Source: Streptomyces sp. WM6386
GTDB lineage: Bacteria; Actinomycetota; Actinomycetes; Streptomycetales; Streptomycetaceae
DNA length: 64,000 nucleotides
Direction: 5' to 3'
Assembly: GCF_000972385.1 (NCBI RefSeq)
Contig: NZ_JXTE01000070.1
Coordinates: 17,904 to 81,903 of the forward strand
Part shown: piece by piece, positions 43,953 to 51,835 of the stretch
Numbering within the stretch: the stretch's first letter is position 1
Layout of the letters: each line of letters starts with the position of its first letter
The notes under the pieces: generated by a model
What the model saw: only the letters and a program-made list of their open reading frames with translations
Databases searched by the model: none
Told to the model about the DNA's origin: nothing
Program-made: the position numbers and the translations under genes

Positions 43953-44932
43953 ATGCGGGTGCTCCCCGCCAAGCCTGTCATCGGGCGCCGCTGATCCTGC
44001 TGCACGCGCTGGGCGATAACGCCACGCACTGGACCGAGGTGGCCGAAGCCTTCGCCGGGCACTGGCGGGTCTACGCCCTGGACCTGCGTGGCCACGGTGG
44101 CAGCGACCGTCCTGGTGCCTACTCGTTCGCCGCCATGAGAGACGATGTGCTGGGGTTCATGGATGCGATGGGCCTTGGGCGGGTGAGCCTCGTCGGTCAC
44201 TCGATGGGTGGGACCGTTGCCTACCTGATCGCCGAGGAGATTCCCGGGAGGATCGAGCGGCTGGTCCTGGAAGACGTACCGCCGCCCTTCCCGCGGAAAC
44301 CGTCCTTCTCCCCTGTCGCCCCCGACGCTCCCACCGACTTCGACTGGGCGGCTGTCTCGCCCATCCGGGCCGAGGTGGACAGCCCTGACCCCAGATGGCT
44401 GGCGCGCCTCGGCGACATCACGGCGCCAACCCTGATCGTCGGCGGGGGTCCGGGCAGCCACGTCCCCCAGGAACTGCTCGCCACGATGGGGAGCCTCATC
44501 CCGGACTGCCAGAACGTCACCATCCCGGCGGGCCACTATGTGCACGCTTCCAGCCCCGCCGAGTTCACGGACGTGGTCGTGCGGTTTCTGCGTGCCGCGG
44601 ACGCCACCGGACCGACCGGCGCCGACGACAACTGCACGCCGACCCCCGGCACACGGCAGCACGCACGGGGTCGGCGTGGAGGCAGCCGCCTCGGCGACCA
44701 TCCTGCCGATCCGGCATGTTCTGCTCCGGCCCGCGCAGCGGATCAGGCAGTCGCCAGCTTCTGGATGCGCGGGTGGCGCTCCAGAGCCCACCGCACGGTC
44801 TTCGCCGGGCGTCCGAGCAGGGTTTCCAGCTCGTCGGTCTTGCCGCCGTATCCTCCGCGGCCGATGATCCGGTTCAGGGTCTTCAGGTGCTCCGCGATGT
44901 GCGGGTACGCGGACATGTGGGTGTCCACGTAG
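43953..44932 (+). pseudogene. alpha/beta hydrolase, probably frameshifted at the N-terminus
   Basis: The hydrolase core is well preserved: LILLHALGDNATHWTEVAEA (oxyanion region), VYALDLRGHGGSDRPGAYSF, the nucleophile elbow SLVGHSMGGTVAY, TAPTLIVGGGPGSHVPQ and the catalytic histidine in IPAGHYVHASS. But the only good start (ATG 43953 after GGGAAGAAG) is in another frame and stops after about 13 codons, just where the core begins; a one-base slip near 43990 would join them. At the far end the frame lacks a stop near the normal C-terminus (about 44610) and runs 190 bases over the convergent NmrA-like gene. I read it as a decaying gene; translation from an upstream TTG (43862) in the core frame cannot be excluded. 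Confidence 0.55.
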
Positions 44933-45717
44933 GTCTCGTTCCAGGTTTCGATGTCTTCGGGAACATACGTGACCGGGCTTCCCAGCACGGCCGCGAAGTC
45001 CTCCGCGAACCCGTGCCCGTCCTTCATTTCCGGACCGGTGAGCGCGTAGGACTTCGAGATGTGCGGCGCCGGATCGGCCAGGATCTTCGCGCACAGTTCC
45101 GCGACGTCGTAACCGGCGATGGGTGCGAACCGGTGGTCGCCGAAGGGCAGGCGCAGCTCACCGTCGGCCAGTGAGCCGAGGGCCAGCCAGGTCATGATGG
45201 GGTTCTCGACGAAGAAGGCCGCCTGGATGTTGACGGTCGGGACGCCGGACCACTCCAGCACCTGCTCGGCGACCCAGTGGGCCCGCTGCTGCGGCGACCA
45301 GTTGGCGACGAGTCCGCCGAGCTTCGCGAGCCGCTCCTCCTCCGGCGCGGTCATGTCGTCGAAGGTCATGAACGACTGCTCGTACTCGGAGATGTTGACG
45401 AACACCTCGATGTCGCCCTGGGCCCGCGCCGCGGCGGCCATCAGGCTGACGGCGTCGGTGTAGTACGGCGACAGGCCCATGCTGAAGTAGATGCGCCGGA
45501 CGCCCTTCAGCGCGGCGGTCACGTCGGCGATGGTGAGCAGGTCGCCGACGAAGACCTCCGCCCCGGCCTGGCGGAGCGACTGGGCGCGTTCGTCATCCTG
45601 CCGTACGAACGCACGCGCGGGGTGCCCTTGTTCGATCAGCATGTCGACCATCGTCCGGCTCACACCACCGATCTCGCCTGCGGCACCGGTGATCAGGATG
45701 GGGTTGCGCTCTGTCAT
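44743..45717 (-). CDS. NmrA-like NAD(P)-binding oxidoreductase, 324 aa
   Basis: An atypical SDR with N-terminal PILITGAAGEIGGVSRTMVD (Rossmann glycines), AFVRQDDERAQSLRQAGAEV, VFVGDLLTIADVTAALKGVR and an NmrA core (FVNISEYEQSF, WSGVPTVNIQAAFFVENPIM, VAELCAKILADPAPHISKSY). No SDR catalytic tyrosine is evident, so it may be a quinone or azo reductase or a redox sensor. I start it at ATG 45717 rather than the TTG at 45720. It follows the SDR gene by 64 bp on the same strand and so lies behind the paired TetR-type operators at 46617-46658. Paralogous in type to the gene at 60937-62034, which has the same operators. Confidence 0.88.
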   Translation of the reverse strand: MTERNPILITGAAGEIGGVSRTMVDMLIEQGHPARAFVRQDDERAQSLRQAGAEVFVGDLLTIADVTAALKGVRRIYFSMGLSPYYTDAVSLMAAAARAQGDIEVFVNISEYEQSFMTFDDMTAPEEERLAKLGGLVANWSPQQRAHWVAEQVLEWSGVPTVNIQAAFFVENPIMTWLALGSLADGELRLPFGDHRFAPIAGYDVAELCAKILADPAPHISKSYALTGPEMKDGHGFAEDFAAVLGSPVTYVPEDIETWNETYVDTHMSAYPHIAEHLKTLNRIIGRGGYGGKTDELETLLGRPAKTVRWALERHPRIQKLATA

Positions 45718-45781
45718 CAAGGTTCCCTCTGTCTGGTGGGGGTGGGGCGGCTGTCCAGAAAGCCCAGGCAGCGCCTGGACG

Positions 45782-46597
45782 TCAGCCGGCGAGCTGGTTC
45801 ATCTTGCGGATCTGCTTGTCGAAGACCCCGGCGGGGGCGAGGCGGCGCAGTACGCGTGCGCGTCCGGCCAGGGGGCCGGCGGTGTAGCGCGGCTTCGGCT
45901 TCGTGTCGGTCGCTGCCGCGAGGATCGCCTTGGCGACGACGGCGGGGGCGTCGCCGCCTCTGACCGCGTCCGCCATCACGCGGTCGACGGTCTGCCGCTG
46001 CTTCGCGTAGGCGTGCAGGGGGGTGTCGGGCTTCGCGCTGTTGGTCTCGAACCCGGTCCTGGTGTAGGCGGGTTGGACGATGAGCGCCCGGACGCCGTGG
46101 TCACGGACCTCGTGGTCCAGGGACTCGGTGTAGCCCTCGATCGCGTGCTTGGAGGCGGCGTAGGCGGCCATGTAGGGCTGGGGCATGAATCCGAGGACGG
46201 ACGAGATGTTGATGATGCGTCCGCGTCGCTGCGCGCGCATGTGCGGCAGGACCTCGTTCACCATGCGCATGACCCCGAAGACGTTGGTGTCGAAGACGGC
46301 CTGGGCCTGCTCGAGGGAGGTTTCCTCCGCCGCGCCCAATGAGCCCACGCCGGCGTTGTTGACCAGGACGTCGATCCGCCCGAACCGCTCGCTCACCTCC
46401 TGGACCGCTGCCGTGACCGAGGCGTCGTCGGCCACGTCGAGGTCGACGAACGTCACACCGTCGAGCGGGGTCACGCGTGAGGTGTCCCGGCTTGTGCCGA
46501 CCACCTCGAAACCCGCCGCGACCAGCGCGAGCGCGGTTTCCTTTCCGATACCGGATGACGCACCCGTCACGAGTGCTACCGGACGATCTGTCGTCAT
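45782..46597 (-). CDS. short-chain dehydrogenase/reductase, 271 aa
   Basis: A classical SDR. The NADP-binding motif is VALVTGASSGIGKETALALV (residues about 8-27), then DLDVADDASVTAAVQEVS, VLVNNAGVGSLG (NNAG motif about 84), the catalytic serine in IINISSVLGFM, and YxxxK in YAASKHAIEGYTES (about 153-157). The basic residue in VVGTSRDTSR suggests NADPH. ATG 46597 has AGGAG six bases before it. The two 18-bp operators at 46617-46658 stand immediately upstream, which puts it and the following NmrA-like gene under the local TetR protein. The substrate is unknown; the sequence is like ketoreductases of the FabG-like 'oxidoreductase' group. Confidence 0.92.
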   Translation of the reverse strand: MTTDRPVALVTGASSGIGKETALALVAAGFEVVGTSRDTSRVTPLDGVTFVDLDVADDASVTAAVQEVSERFGRIDVLVNNAGVGSLGAAEETSLEQAQAVFDTNVFGVMRMVNEVLPHMRAQRRGRIINISSVLGFMPQPYMAAYAASKHAIEGYTESLDHEVRDHGVRALIVQPAYTRTGFETNSAKPDTPLHAYAKQRQTVDRVMADAVRGGDAPAVVAKAILAAATDTKPKPRYTAGPLAGRARVLRRLAPAGVFDKQIRKMNQLAG

Positions 46598-46616
46598 CAT
46601 GACTCCTGCACTCCCT

Positions 46617-46658
46617 GGAAACCGTTCGGTTTCCATCACTGTAAACCGATCGGTTTCC
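46617..46658 (-). promoter_or_regulatory. paired TetR-type operators before the SDR-NmrA operon
   Basis: GGAAACCGTTCGGTTTCC (46617-46634) and GTAAACCGATCGGTTTCC (46641-46658) are 18-bp palindromes 24 bp apart. The first lies 20 bases from the SDR start codon, so a bound repressor would block transcription. Confidence 0.8.
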
Positions 46659-46990
46659 ACATGCAAGCCAGAGCAGGGAGCTGGACCAAATGGGCAGCAT
46701 CAGTGCGCAGGAGAGGCGCGAGGTGTCGTTCGCGCGGCGATCGCCAGACAGGTCGGCATCACGCAAGGCTTTCGAGAGCGCGGACGACGGGGCGGAAGGC
46801 GGCGACCCGATCGGCGAGGTCGTCCGGGCCGACGGGATGCGGATCCGGGAGACCGTGCACGTGCCACTGGGCATTTACGCCGACCTGACCGCAGGCTTAC
46901 TCGCCTGCGGTCTGCCCGGCAACACCCTTGCGGCCATGGGACTCCCCGCGAACGCCGTACGGCAATAGAGCGTCCCGGAGGGGCGATGCG
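46659..46990. other. 332-bp interval without a supported gene
   Basis: An open frame of 92 codons (46690-46968, plus strand) begins MGSISAQERREVSF and ends LPGNTLAAMGLPANAVRQ. It has no ribosome site, no recognisable family and a composition unlike its neighbours, so I treat it as noncoding or as remnant sequence. Confidence 0.4.
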
Positions 46991-47560
46991 TCAGCGCACG
47001 CCCGCCGCGTCGAGCAGGGTGATCACCGTGGGCCCGATGAGACCCGTCAGCTTGTCCGCTCCGATGCCCGCGCGGGCGCTGCCCCCGTCGAAGACCAGGC
47101 TGAGCTGCCGGGCCAGCAGACCGGGATCACTCGCCCCGCCCCGCTCGGACTCGGCACGGAAGAAGGCGGTCAGGTTCTCCTTGACCGCACGGGCGACCCG
47201 GCTCGCGGGATGGCTCCGGTCCTTGAGCTCGATCTGCGCGGCCAGGAAGGGGCAGCCGAAGAACTCGGGCGCGCTCGCCTGCGATTCGACCTGCTCGAAG
47301 ACATGCAGGAGCCGCTCCCGGGGTGAGCGGTCGTCGTCCGCCGCGGGCAGGAGTGTCGACACGTAGGCGGAAGTGCGCCGCTCCAGACTCGCCGCGAGCA
47401 GTTCGTCCTTGCTCTCGAACAGCTGGTACATGGAGCGCTTGGACACTCCCGCCGCCTTGCACAGCGCCTCGACGCCGATACCGACGCCGTCGCGGTAGGT
47501 GAGTGTGGCCGCCGCCTCCAGCAGCCGCTCCCTGGGGCTTTGTTTCACTTCGGTGGTCAT
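46991..47560 (-). CDS. TetR-family repressor, likely master of the local regulon
   Basis: A 189-residue TetR protein. The helix-turn-helix is in the first 50 residues (ERLLEAAATLTYRDGVGIGV, EALCKAAGVSKRSMYQLFES). The ligand domain has a cysteine in EFFGCPFLAAQIELKDRSHP, a layout seen in the LmrA/YxaF-like group whose known operators are of the ACCG-N2-CGGT kind. Start ATG 47560. One operator copy (47591-47608) lies in its own leader, so autoregulation is likely. Five other transcription units within 15 kb carry the same operator. Its inducer is unknown; the regulated enzymes suggest a reactive carbonyl, quinone or halogenated compound. Confidence 0.9.
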   Translation of the reverse strand: MTTEVKQSPRERLLEAAATLTYRDGVGIGVEALCKAAGVSKRSMYQLFESKDELLAASLERRTSAYVSTLLPAADDDRSPRERLLHVFEQVESQASAPEFFGCPFLAAQIELKDRSHPASRVARAVKENLTAFFRAESERGGASDPGLLARQLSLVFDGGSARAGIGADKLTGLIGPTVITLLDAAGVR

Positions 47561-47590
47561 ACCGCGAGGTTAACTCAAGGGGAAGCAAAA

Positions 47591-47608
47591 GAAAACCGAT
47601 CGGTTTCT
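47591..47608 (-). promoter_or_regulatory. single TetR-type operator before the tetR gene
   Basis: GAAAACCGATCGGTTTCT, with the perfect core AAACCGATCGGTTT, 30 bases upstream of the repressor start codon. Unlike the target promoters it is single. Confidence 0.75.
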
Positions 47609-47709
47609 GAAGTGGCGTCCGCGTGGCGGCTCGGCGACAGTCCGGGGAAAGACCGTCGCCGAGCCCTGATGGTGTGCGCGCCTGTCGTCCCCGGCAGGGC
47701 GACACACAC

Positions 47710-47735
47710 CGGGGCCACTCCGAGTAATGGCCCCG
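47710..47735. terminator. hairpin behind the DUF3533-type gene
   Basis: CGGGGCCA (47710-47717) pairs with TGGCCCCG (47728-47735), 28 bases behind the stop of the membrane protein gene. Confidence 0.6.
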
Positions 47736-47762
47736 TCCTGGGTGATGTGGGGACGCCCTCCG

Positions 47763-49049
47763 CTATGCCGGGGCCGCCGTCTTCTCGGGCGTCGTCTCCG
47801 CCGGGAGGCGGTGCAGCCCCTTGCGGTCGTACCACCCCAGGACGCCGAAGCCGAACAGTGCCGCGGCCACGAGGCCGGCCGCCATCATGAGCCAGCCCCG
47901 GGTCAGTCCCGCGTCACCCTGGGCGTCGTAGTAGAGGATCGAGCGGATGCCACCGGTGATCTGCCGCAGCGGCTCGAACTCCGCGAGGAAGCGGTAGAAG
48001 CCGGGCAGCGCCTCGATGGGGGTGGTGGCCCCGGACGTCGGCACCGCCATCCCGATGAAGACCAGCGTCACCACCAGCATGCCGGGTGTGCCGAAGACCG
48101 CGAGGAGGCTGAGCGCGCCGATCCCGGCGACCGCGATGGCACACACCGAGTACAGCCACAGCAGTGGCAGATGCGAGGCGTCCATGCCCATGATGCCCAC
48201 CGCGCCGGCCATGACCAGGGTGCCCATCAGCAGGGACAGTCCGGCCATGAGGGTGCTGCTGATGGCGAGGGTCTGCACCCGGGTCGCCCGGATCAGGGGG
48301 CGGTGCAGGCGCAGGGGGCCCATGTCGTTGTGGGTGTAGCCGAGGGCGTGGTCGACCTGGCCGCTCATGACGTTGGCGGAGAGCATGCCGACGACCACGA
48401 GGGTGAGGGCGTAGTAGAACGCCGTCAGGCCCAGGCCGCTGTGCGAGTCGAGCGGATGGCCGTCCTCGACGGTGACGGCGGCCGGGTCGGCGAGCAGGAC
48501 ACGTGCCGCGACGGGCAGCTTCTCCTGCTGGGCGCCGGCCTGCGCGGTCAGCTCCTTGCCCACCTGGAGCGAGGCGCTCTCGGCCGCCTGCGTCGTCGCC
48601 GTCCGGGCCAGACCGGAGCCCAGACTGCCGGCGGACTGATTGGTGAGCACCGTCAGCGTCGGACGGGCCGGGGTCCCGGTGGTCGCGGCGCCGGTCAGCG
48701 CGGTGGCGGAGGAGGTGAAGTCGGCGGGGACGACGAGCGCGCCGTACAGCTTGCCCTTACCCAGTTCCTCCTTCATCTCCTTCTCGTCCATCACCTTCCA
48801 GTCGATCTTGTCCCCGCCCGCGGTGGACTTCTTGATCGACTCGGTGATCCGCGCCCCCAGGTTGACCTGGCCCACTCCTTCGTCCGCGTTGACCAGGCCG
48901 ACGGGCAGCTTGGTGGCATGTCCGGCCGGATCGATGTTGGCGCCGACGTAGAACACGGCGAACAGCAGCGCGAGTACGCCCGTGATGACGCCGTTGGCTA
49001 TCCACAGAGGTCTGGCGCGCAGGACACGGAAGGGGTGAATGCCACTCAT
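47763..49049 (-). CDS. YhgE/Pip-like (DUF3533/ABC-2 permease-type) membrane protein
   Basis: A 428-residue membrane protein. TM1 (WIANGVITGVLALLFAVFYV) is followed by an extracellular domain of about 190 residues (LPVGLVNADEGVGQVNLGAR, KMKEELGKGKLYGALVVPAD) and five to six C-terminal membrane helices (FYYALTLVVVGMLSANVMSG, LSLLMGTLVMAGAVGIMGMD, LLVTLVFIGMAVPTSG). This is the layout of the YhgE/Pip/SNG1 group of the ABC-2 permease superfamily, some of which influence drug or lipid export. No ATPase gene is adjacent. ATG 49049 overlaps the stop of the Fe-S protein gene by four bases, so the two are translated together under the 50224-50264 operators. Confidence 0.87.
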   Translation of the reverse strand: MSGIHPFRVLRARPLWIANGVITGVLALLFAVFYVGANIDPAGHATKLPVGLVNADEGVGQVNLGARITESIKKSTAGGDKIDWKVMDEKEMKEELGKGKLYGALVVPADFTSSATALTGAATTGTPARPTLTVLTNQSAGSLGSGLARTATTQAAESASLQVGKELTAQAGAQQEKLPVAARVLLADPAAVTVEDGHPLDSHSGLGLTAFYYALTLVVVGMLSANVMSGQVDHALGYTHNDMGPLRLHRPLIRATRVQTLAISSTLMAGLSLLMGTLVMAGAVGIMGMDASHLPLLWLYSVCAIAVAGIGALSLLAVFGTPGMLVVTLVFIGMAVPTSGATTPIEALPGFYRFLAEFEPLRQITGGIRSILYYDAQGDAGLTRGWLMMAAGLVAAALFGFGVLGWYDRKGLHRLPAETTPEKTAAPA

Positions 49050-50176
49050 GACGTACGTCGCTCTCGCTCGGTGGATGCTGAACGCTTCGCCGGTGGCTTC
49101 CAGCCGCCGGTGACTTCCTTGACGGGCTTGTGGGGGAACCGGCGCCGGGCGTACTCCTGCGCGTGCGAGCCCGGCAGGACGTAGAGGGTTTCCTGCTTGT
49201 CCTGGAGCGGGCGCAGCACGGTGTCCATGAACGACTTGCGGTCGTCCAGGTACGGGCCGAGGACGTCCTCGCCGGCGGGGCAGACGGCAAGGCAGTAGCC
49301 GGACTTGTAGCCGGGCGGCGAGGACAGGCTCTGCCACATGGAGGCGCTCTCGGAGTCGGTGACCCGCGAGCGGTAGTCGGCGGCGTCCTCGCTGTCGGCC
49401 ACGGTCTGCGCCCAGTCGGTGAACCCGCTCATGAACTCGCGGTAGTTGTGCGTGGTGCAGGCCAGCCCGTCGAAGTCGCCGTCCTTGGTGATGGCGCCGA
49501 CCGGGCAGGCGGCGACGCACAACTTGCAGTCGATGCAGGGGTTGTAGTCCAGCGGCTGCCCGTACTCGCTCACCTCCGCGTCCACCAGCACGGTGACCAG
49601 CAGGACGAAGCTGCCGAACTTCGGGTGGATGACGTTGCGGTGCAGACCCATCACGCCGAGCCCGGCGGCCACCGCGACCGTCTTGTGCGCCACCACCCAG
49701 ATCCGCTCGCGGGGGAACCGGTCCATCTCCTGGGGGAAGCCGACGGACGGATTGAGCGCGCGGTACCCGGCGTCCTGAAGCGCCTGGGTGACGCTGCGCG
49801 CGGCGTGGTTGGCCTGCTCGTCGGTCTGGTGGAACTCCTGGTTGGCCACGCTGCGGGCCGGGGAGCGGCAGTTGTCGCGGTTCATCCGGACCGCCATCGC
49901 GATCAGGCTGCGGGTGCCGGGCAGCGCCGACTGCGCGTACTCGCGCTCGCCGGCCAGGTCTGGGTGGTCCAGACTCACCGCGGCGACGTCGTCCGCGCCG
50001 GCCGCCAGGCACAGCTCGCGCAGCCAGGCCGCGTCGATCACCGCCGGTGGGCGGGCCACCTCACCGGCTTCGCGCCGGGCGAGTACGGCCCGCACCGACG
50101 GGTGGGCGGCCAGCTTCGCCGGAAGCCTGGGAGCCGGGGCCGTCGGTTGCCCCTCGGCGTCGCGCGCGGCAGTCAT
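49046..50176 (-). CDS. Fe-S protein of the QueG/reductive-dehalogenase-like group
   Basis: A 376-residue cytosolic protein related to epoxyqueuosine reductase and reductive dehalogenases. The N-terminal two thirds (LRELCLAAGADDVAAVSLDH, LIAMAVRMNRDNCRSPARSV, GLGVMGLHRNVIHPKFGSFV) look like the corrinoid-binding nitroreductase-like fold. The ferredoxin motif is NPCIDCKLCVAACPVGAI (C-x2-C-x2-C-x3-C, about residue 215), and a shorter second motif YCLAVCPAGEDVLG (about 300) has fewer cysteines than QueG. No twin-arginine signal is present. GTG/ATG start 50176; it is coupled to the membrane protein downstream. Being under the TetR operators rather than with tRNA genes argues against a housekeeping QueG role. 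Its substrate is unknown. Confidence 0.82.
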   Translation of the reverse strand: MTAARDAEGQPTAPAPRLPAKLAAHPSVRAVLARREAGEVARPPAVIDAAWLRELCLAAGADDVAAVSLDHPDLAGEREYAQSALPGTRSLIAMAVRMNRDNCRSPARSVANQEFHQTDEQANHAARSVTQALQDAGYRALNPSVGFPQEMDRFPRERIWVVAHKTVAVAAGLGVMGLHRNVIHPKFGSFVLLVTVLVDAEVSEYGQPLDYNPCIDCKLCVAACPVGAITKDGDFDGLACTTHNYREFMSGFTDWAQTVADSEDAADYRSRVTDSESASMWQSLSSPPGYKSGYCLAVCPAGEDVLGPYLDDRKSFMDTVLRPLQDKQETLYVLPGSHAQEYARRRFPHKPVKEVTGGWKPPAKRSASTERERRTS

Positions 50177-50223
50177 CCGTGCTCCTCGTGGCTCGGGTCC
50201 GGAACTCGCCTACCTGCACCGCG

Positions 50224-50264
50224 AGAAACCGTTCAGTTTCGCCACCGTAAACTGATCGGTTTCC
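50224..50264 (-). promoter_or_regulatory. paired TetR-type operators before the Fe-S/DUF3533 operon
   Basis: AGAAACCGTTCAGTTTCG (50224-50241) and GTAAACTGATCGGTTTCC (50247-50264), 23 bp apart. The flank CACATGCAAG(C/T)C is the same as behind the pair at 46641-46658, so the two promoter regions share ancestry. Confidence 0.75.
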
Positions 50265-50343
50265 ACATGCAAGTCCGCACCGCGGGCCCGAGTTGCAGGC
50301 CCGAGTGGCGAACCGACCCGCCCCACCCCTTCGAAGACCGCCC

Positions 50344-50970
50344 CTAGGACGCCGCAAGCCCCGCAACCGGCTCCTCACTGTCCCGCCATCCCGTCACCAG
50401 CGCCCGCAGCGCCCGCTCGTAGCAGTCGGCGCCCGCGAGCTGCGGCGGCTCGTTCCCGGACAGCACCAGGGAGACCAGGCCGTGGGCCATACCCCAGACC
50501 GACAGCGCGACGACCTCGGGGTCGGACGCGGAACCGAACTGCCCCGCCCGCTGTCCGCGGCGCACGGCGTCGACGAGGGGCCGGTACGGCTCGACGACCT
50601 CGAGCGGCCTGTCCCCGCCGGACGGGCATTGAGTGTCGCGGTCGGAGAAGAGGATCGCGTAGAGGTGCGGGTTGGCCACGGCGTACTCGCGATAGGCCAG
50701 CCCGATACGGATCACGTCGCCGGCCGGGTCGTCCGTCGGACGGACGGCGGCCAGGCGTTCGACGAAGAGGCGCACGGCCTCCTGGTACAGGCTGCCGAGC
50801 AGACCGGCCTTGCTGCCGAACAGCGAGTAGACCGCCGTGGTCGAGGTCTTCGCGTCCGCCGCGAGCTGCCGAAGGCTCAGCGCGGCCGTGCCGCGATCGA
50901 AAACCGTGGCGGCCGCGCGGTGCAGGAGCCGGAGCCGCAGCGATTCGTCATGCGTCTTGGGTCTGGCCAT
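50344..50970 (-). CDS. TetR-family regulator, second
   Basis: A 208-residue TetR protein with the TetR_C (WHG-like) ligand domain. The DNA-binding part is LLHRAAATVFDRGTAALSLR, QLAADAKTSTTAVYSLFGSK, AGLLGSLYQ; the C-terminal domain includes YREYAVANPHLYAILFSDRD and SVWGMAHGLVSLVLSGNEPP, like regulators containing the WHG motif. I start it at ATG 50970; a TACGCT sequence ten bases upstream suggests a short or absent leader. No copy of the GGAAACCG operator lies in its promoter, so it seems to belong to a different circuit. It is divergent from the decayed dehalogenase, which it might once have controlled. Confidence 0.9.
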   Translation of the reverse strand: MARPKTHDESLRLRLLHRAAATVFDRGTAALSLRQLAADAKTSTTAVYSLFGSKAGLLGSLYQEAVRLFVERLAAVRPTDDPAGDVIRIGLAYREYAVANPHLYAILFSDRDTQCPSGGDRPLEVVEPYRPLVDAVRRGQRAGQFGSASDPEVVALSVWGMAHGLVSLVLSGNEPPQLAGADCYERALRALVTGWRDSEEPVAGLAAS

Positions 50971-51060
50971 GGTGCCAGCGTATGACAACACCGTTACGAA
51001 TCCGCTGTGGCAGCGGCAGATAGGTCAGTGTCCAGGCAAGGAGTCAGAACCAGGGTATAG

Positions 51061-51078
51061 GTAAACCGGTCGGTGTTG
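51061..51078 (+). promoter_or_regulatory. degenerate TetR-type operator before the dehalogenase remnant
   Basis: GTAAACCGGTCGGTGTTG keeps the left half and core of the 18-bp operator but has lost most of its right arm. No second copy stands 24 bp away. The decay matches that of the gene behind it. Confidence 0.55.
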
Positions 51079-51108
51079 AGCAATAAAAACACTGTTATGG
51101 TTTCTCTC

Positions 51109-51555
51109 ATGGACATCGGACGCACACCTGATGAGCGCTTCGACGACCTGCGCATGCACGACGTCGACGAAGGGCAGCCCGACGGACTCGTTCCCGAACT
51201 GATGGGATTCGGCCGCTCCGACAAGCCGGTCGACCGGGCCGCGTACACCTACGAGTCGCACGTGGCCTGCACCGGTGAATGGCTGGACCAGCTCGGTCTC
51301 GCGGACATCACCCTGTTCGCTGACCCGCCCGCCTCGATGCTGAGCCGTGCCTGGGCGGGGCTGTCAGCCTTCGAAAAGCCCTTCCTCACCACCTTCGCCG
51401 CGCACGAGGACATCACGCGCGCCTTCGAGCAGGTCGTCCAGGAGCACATCCCGGGCGCGAGGGACCGAAGCCGTCCGACGGTCCCCGACGCCGGTCACTT
51501 CTTGCAGCAACAACAGCCGGACCTGCTGGTCGAGGCGATCCTCAGCCTCGCCTGA
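51109..51555 (+). pseudogene. haloalkane dehalogenase-like remnant
   Basis: The start MDIGRTPDERFDDL and the segments LMGFGRSDKPVDRAAYTYES, HVACTGEWLDQLGLADITLF and the end VPDAGHFLQQQQPDLLVEAI are those of haloalkane dehalogenases (alpha/beta hydrolases of about 300 residues that hydrolyse carbon-halogen bonds). Between DEG and QPDGLVPEL the oxyanion HGxP region is missing, and after ITLF the nucleophile motif GQDWGG and some 100 residues of cap domain are gone, replaced by ADPPASMLSRAW. Only 148 residues remain, so it must be inactive, though the catalytic-histidine end DAGHFLQ survives. At least two internal deletions, both in frame, are needed to explain it. Confidence 0.8.
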
Positions 51556-51835
51556 CAGCCGTTCTCCACGACGGCCCACCCCACCGGCGAGAGCGACGTC
51601 GCCCGGCTCGGCCGGCTTCGGCTCCCCACCCGCCGCTTCCAGAAACGGTGTCGCCCGGCAGACCGGCGACGACCCCACACCGCATGCCGGGACCCCCGCG
51701 GTCCCCCTCCGCCTCGTCCACCGGGCCGTGGGGCGGACCGCGGTCGGCGAACACCAACTGCCGCCACCAGTCGCCACCGGGGCCGGCCGGTCATCCGGTT
51801 CCGTCCCGGCGCGCTTCAACGATCCAGGAGAATCC

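Noticed and set aside
46690..46968. A possible 92-residue gene between the SDR and tetR genes
   Set aside because: No ribosome site, no recognisable family and the frame could arise by chance at this GC content.
47763..50012. A 749-codon minus-strand frame joining the membrane protein to upstream sequence
   Set aside because: The part above 49049 is out of frame with the Fe-S protein gene and has shadow composition; the real membrane protein starts at ATG 49049 in an ATGA overlap.
51347..51835. A 160-codon N-terminal extension of the MMPL transporter
   Set aside because: It overlaps the dehalogenase remnant in another frame and lacks any domain; the ribosome site CCAGGAG sits before ATG 51836.
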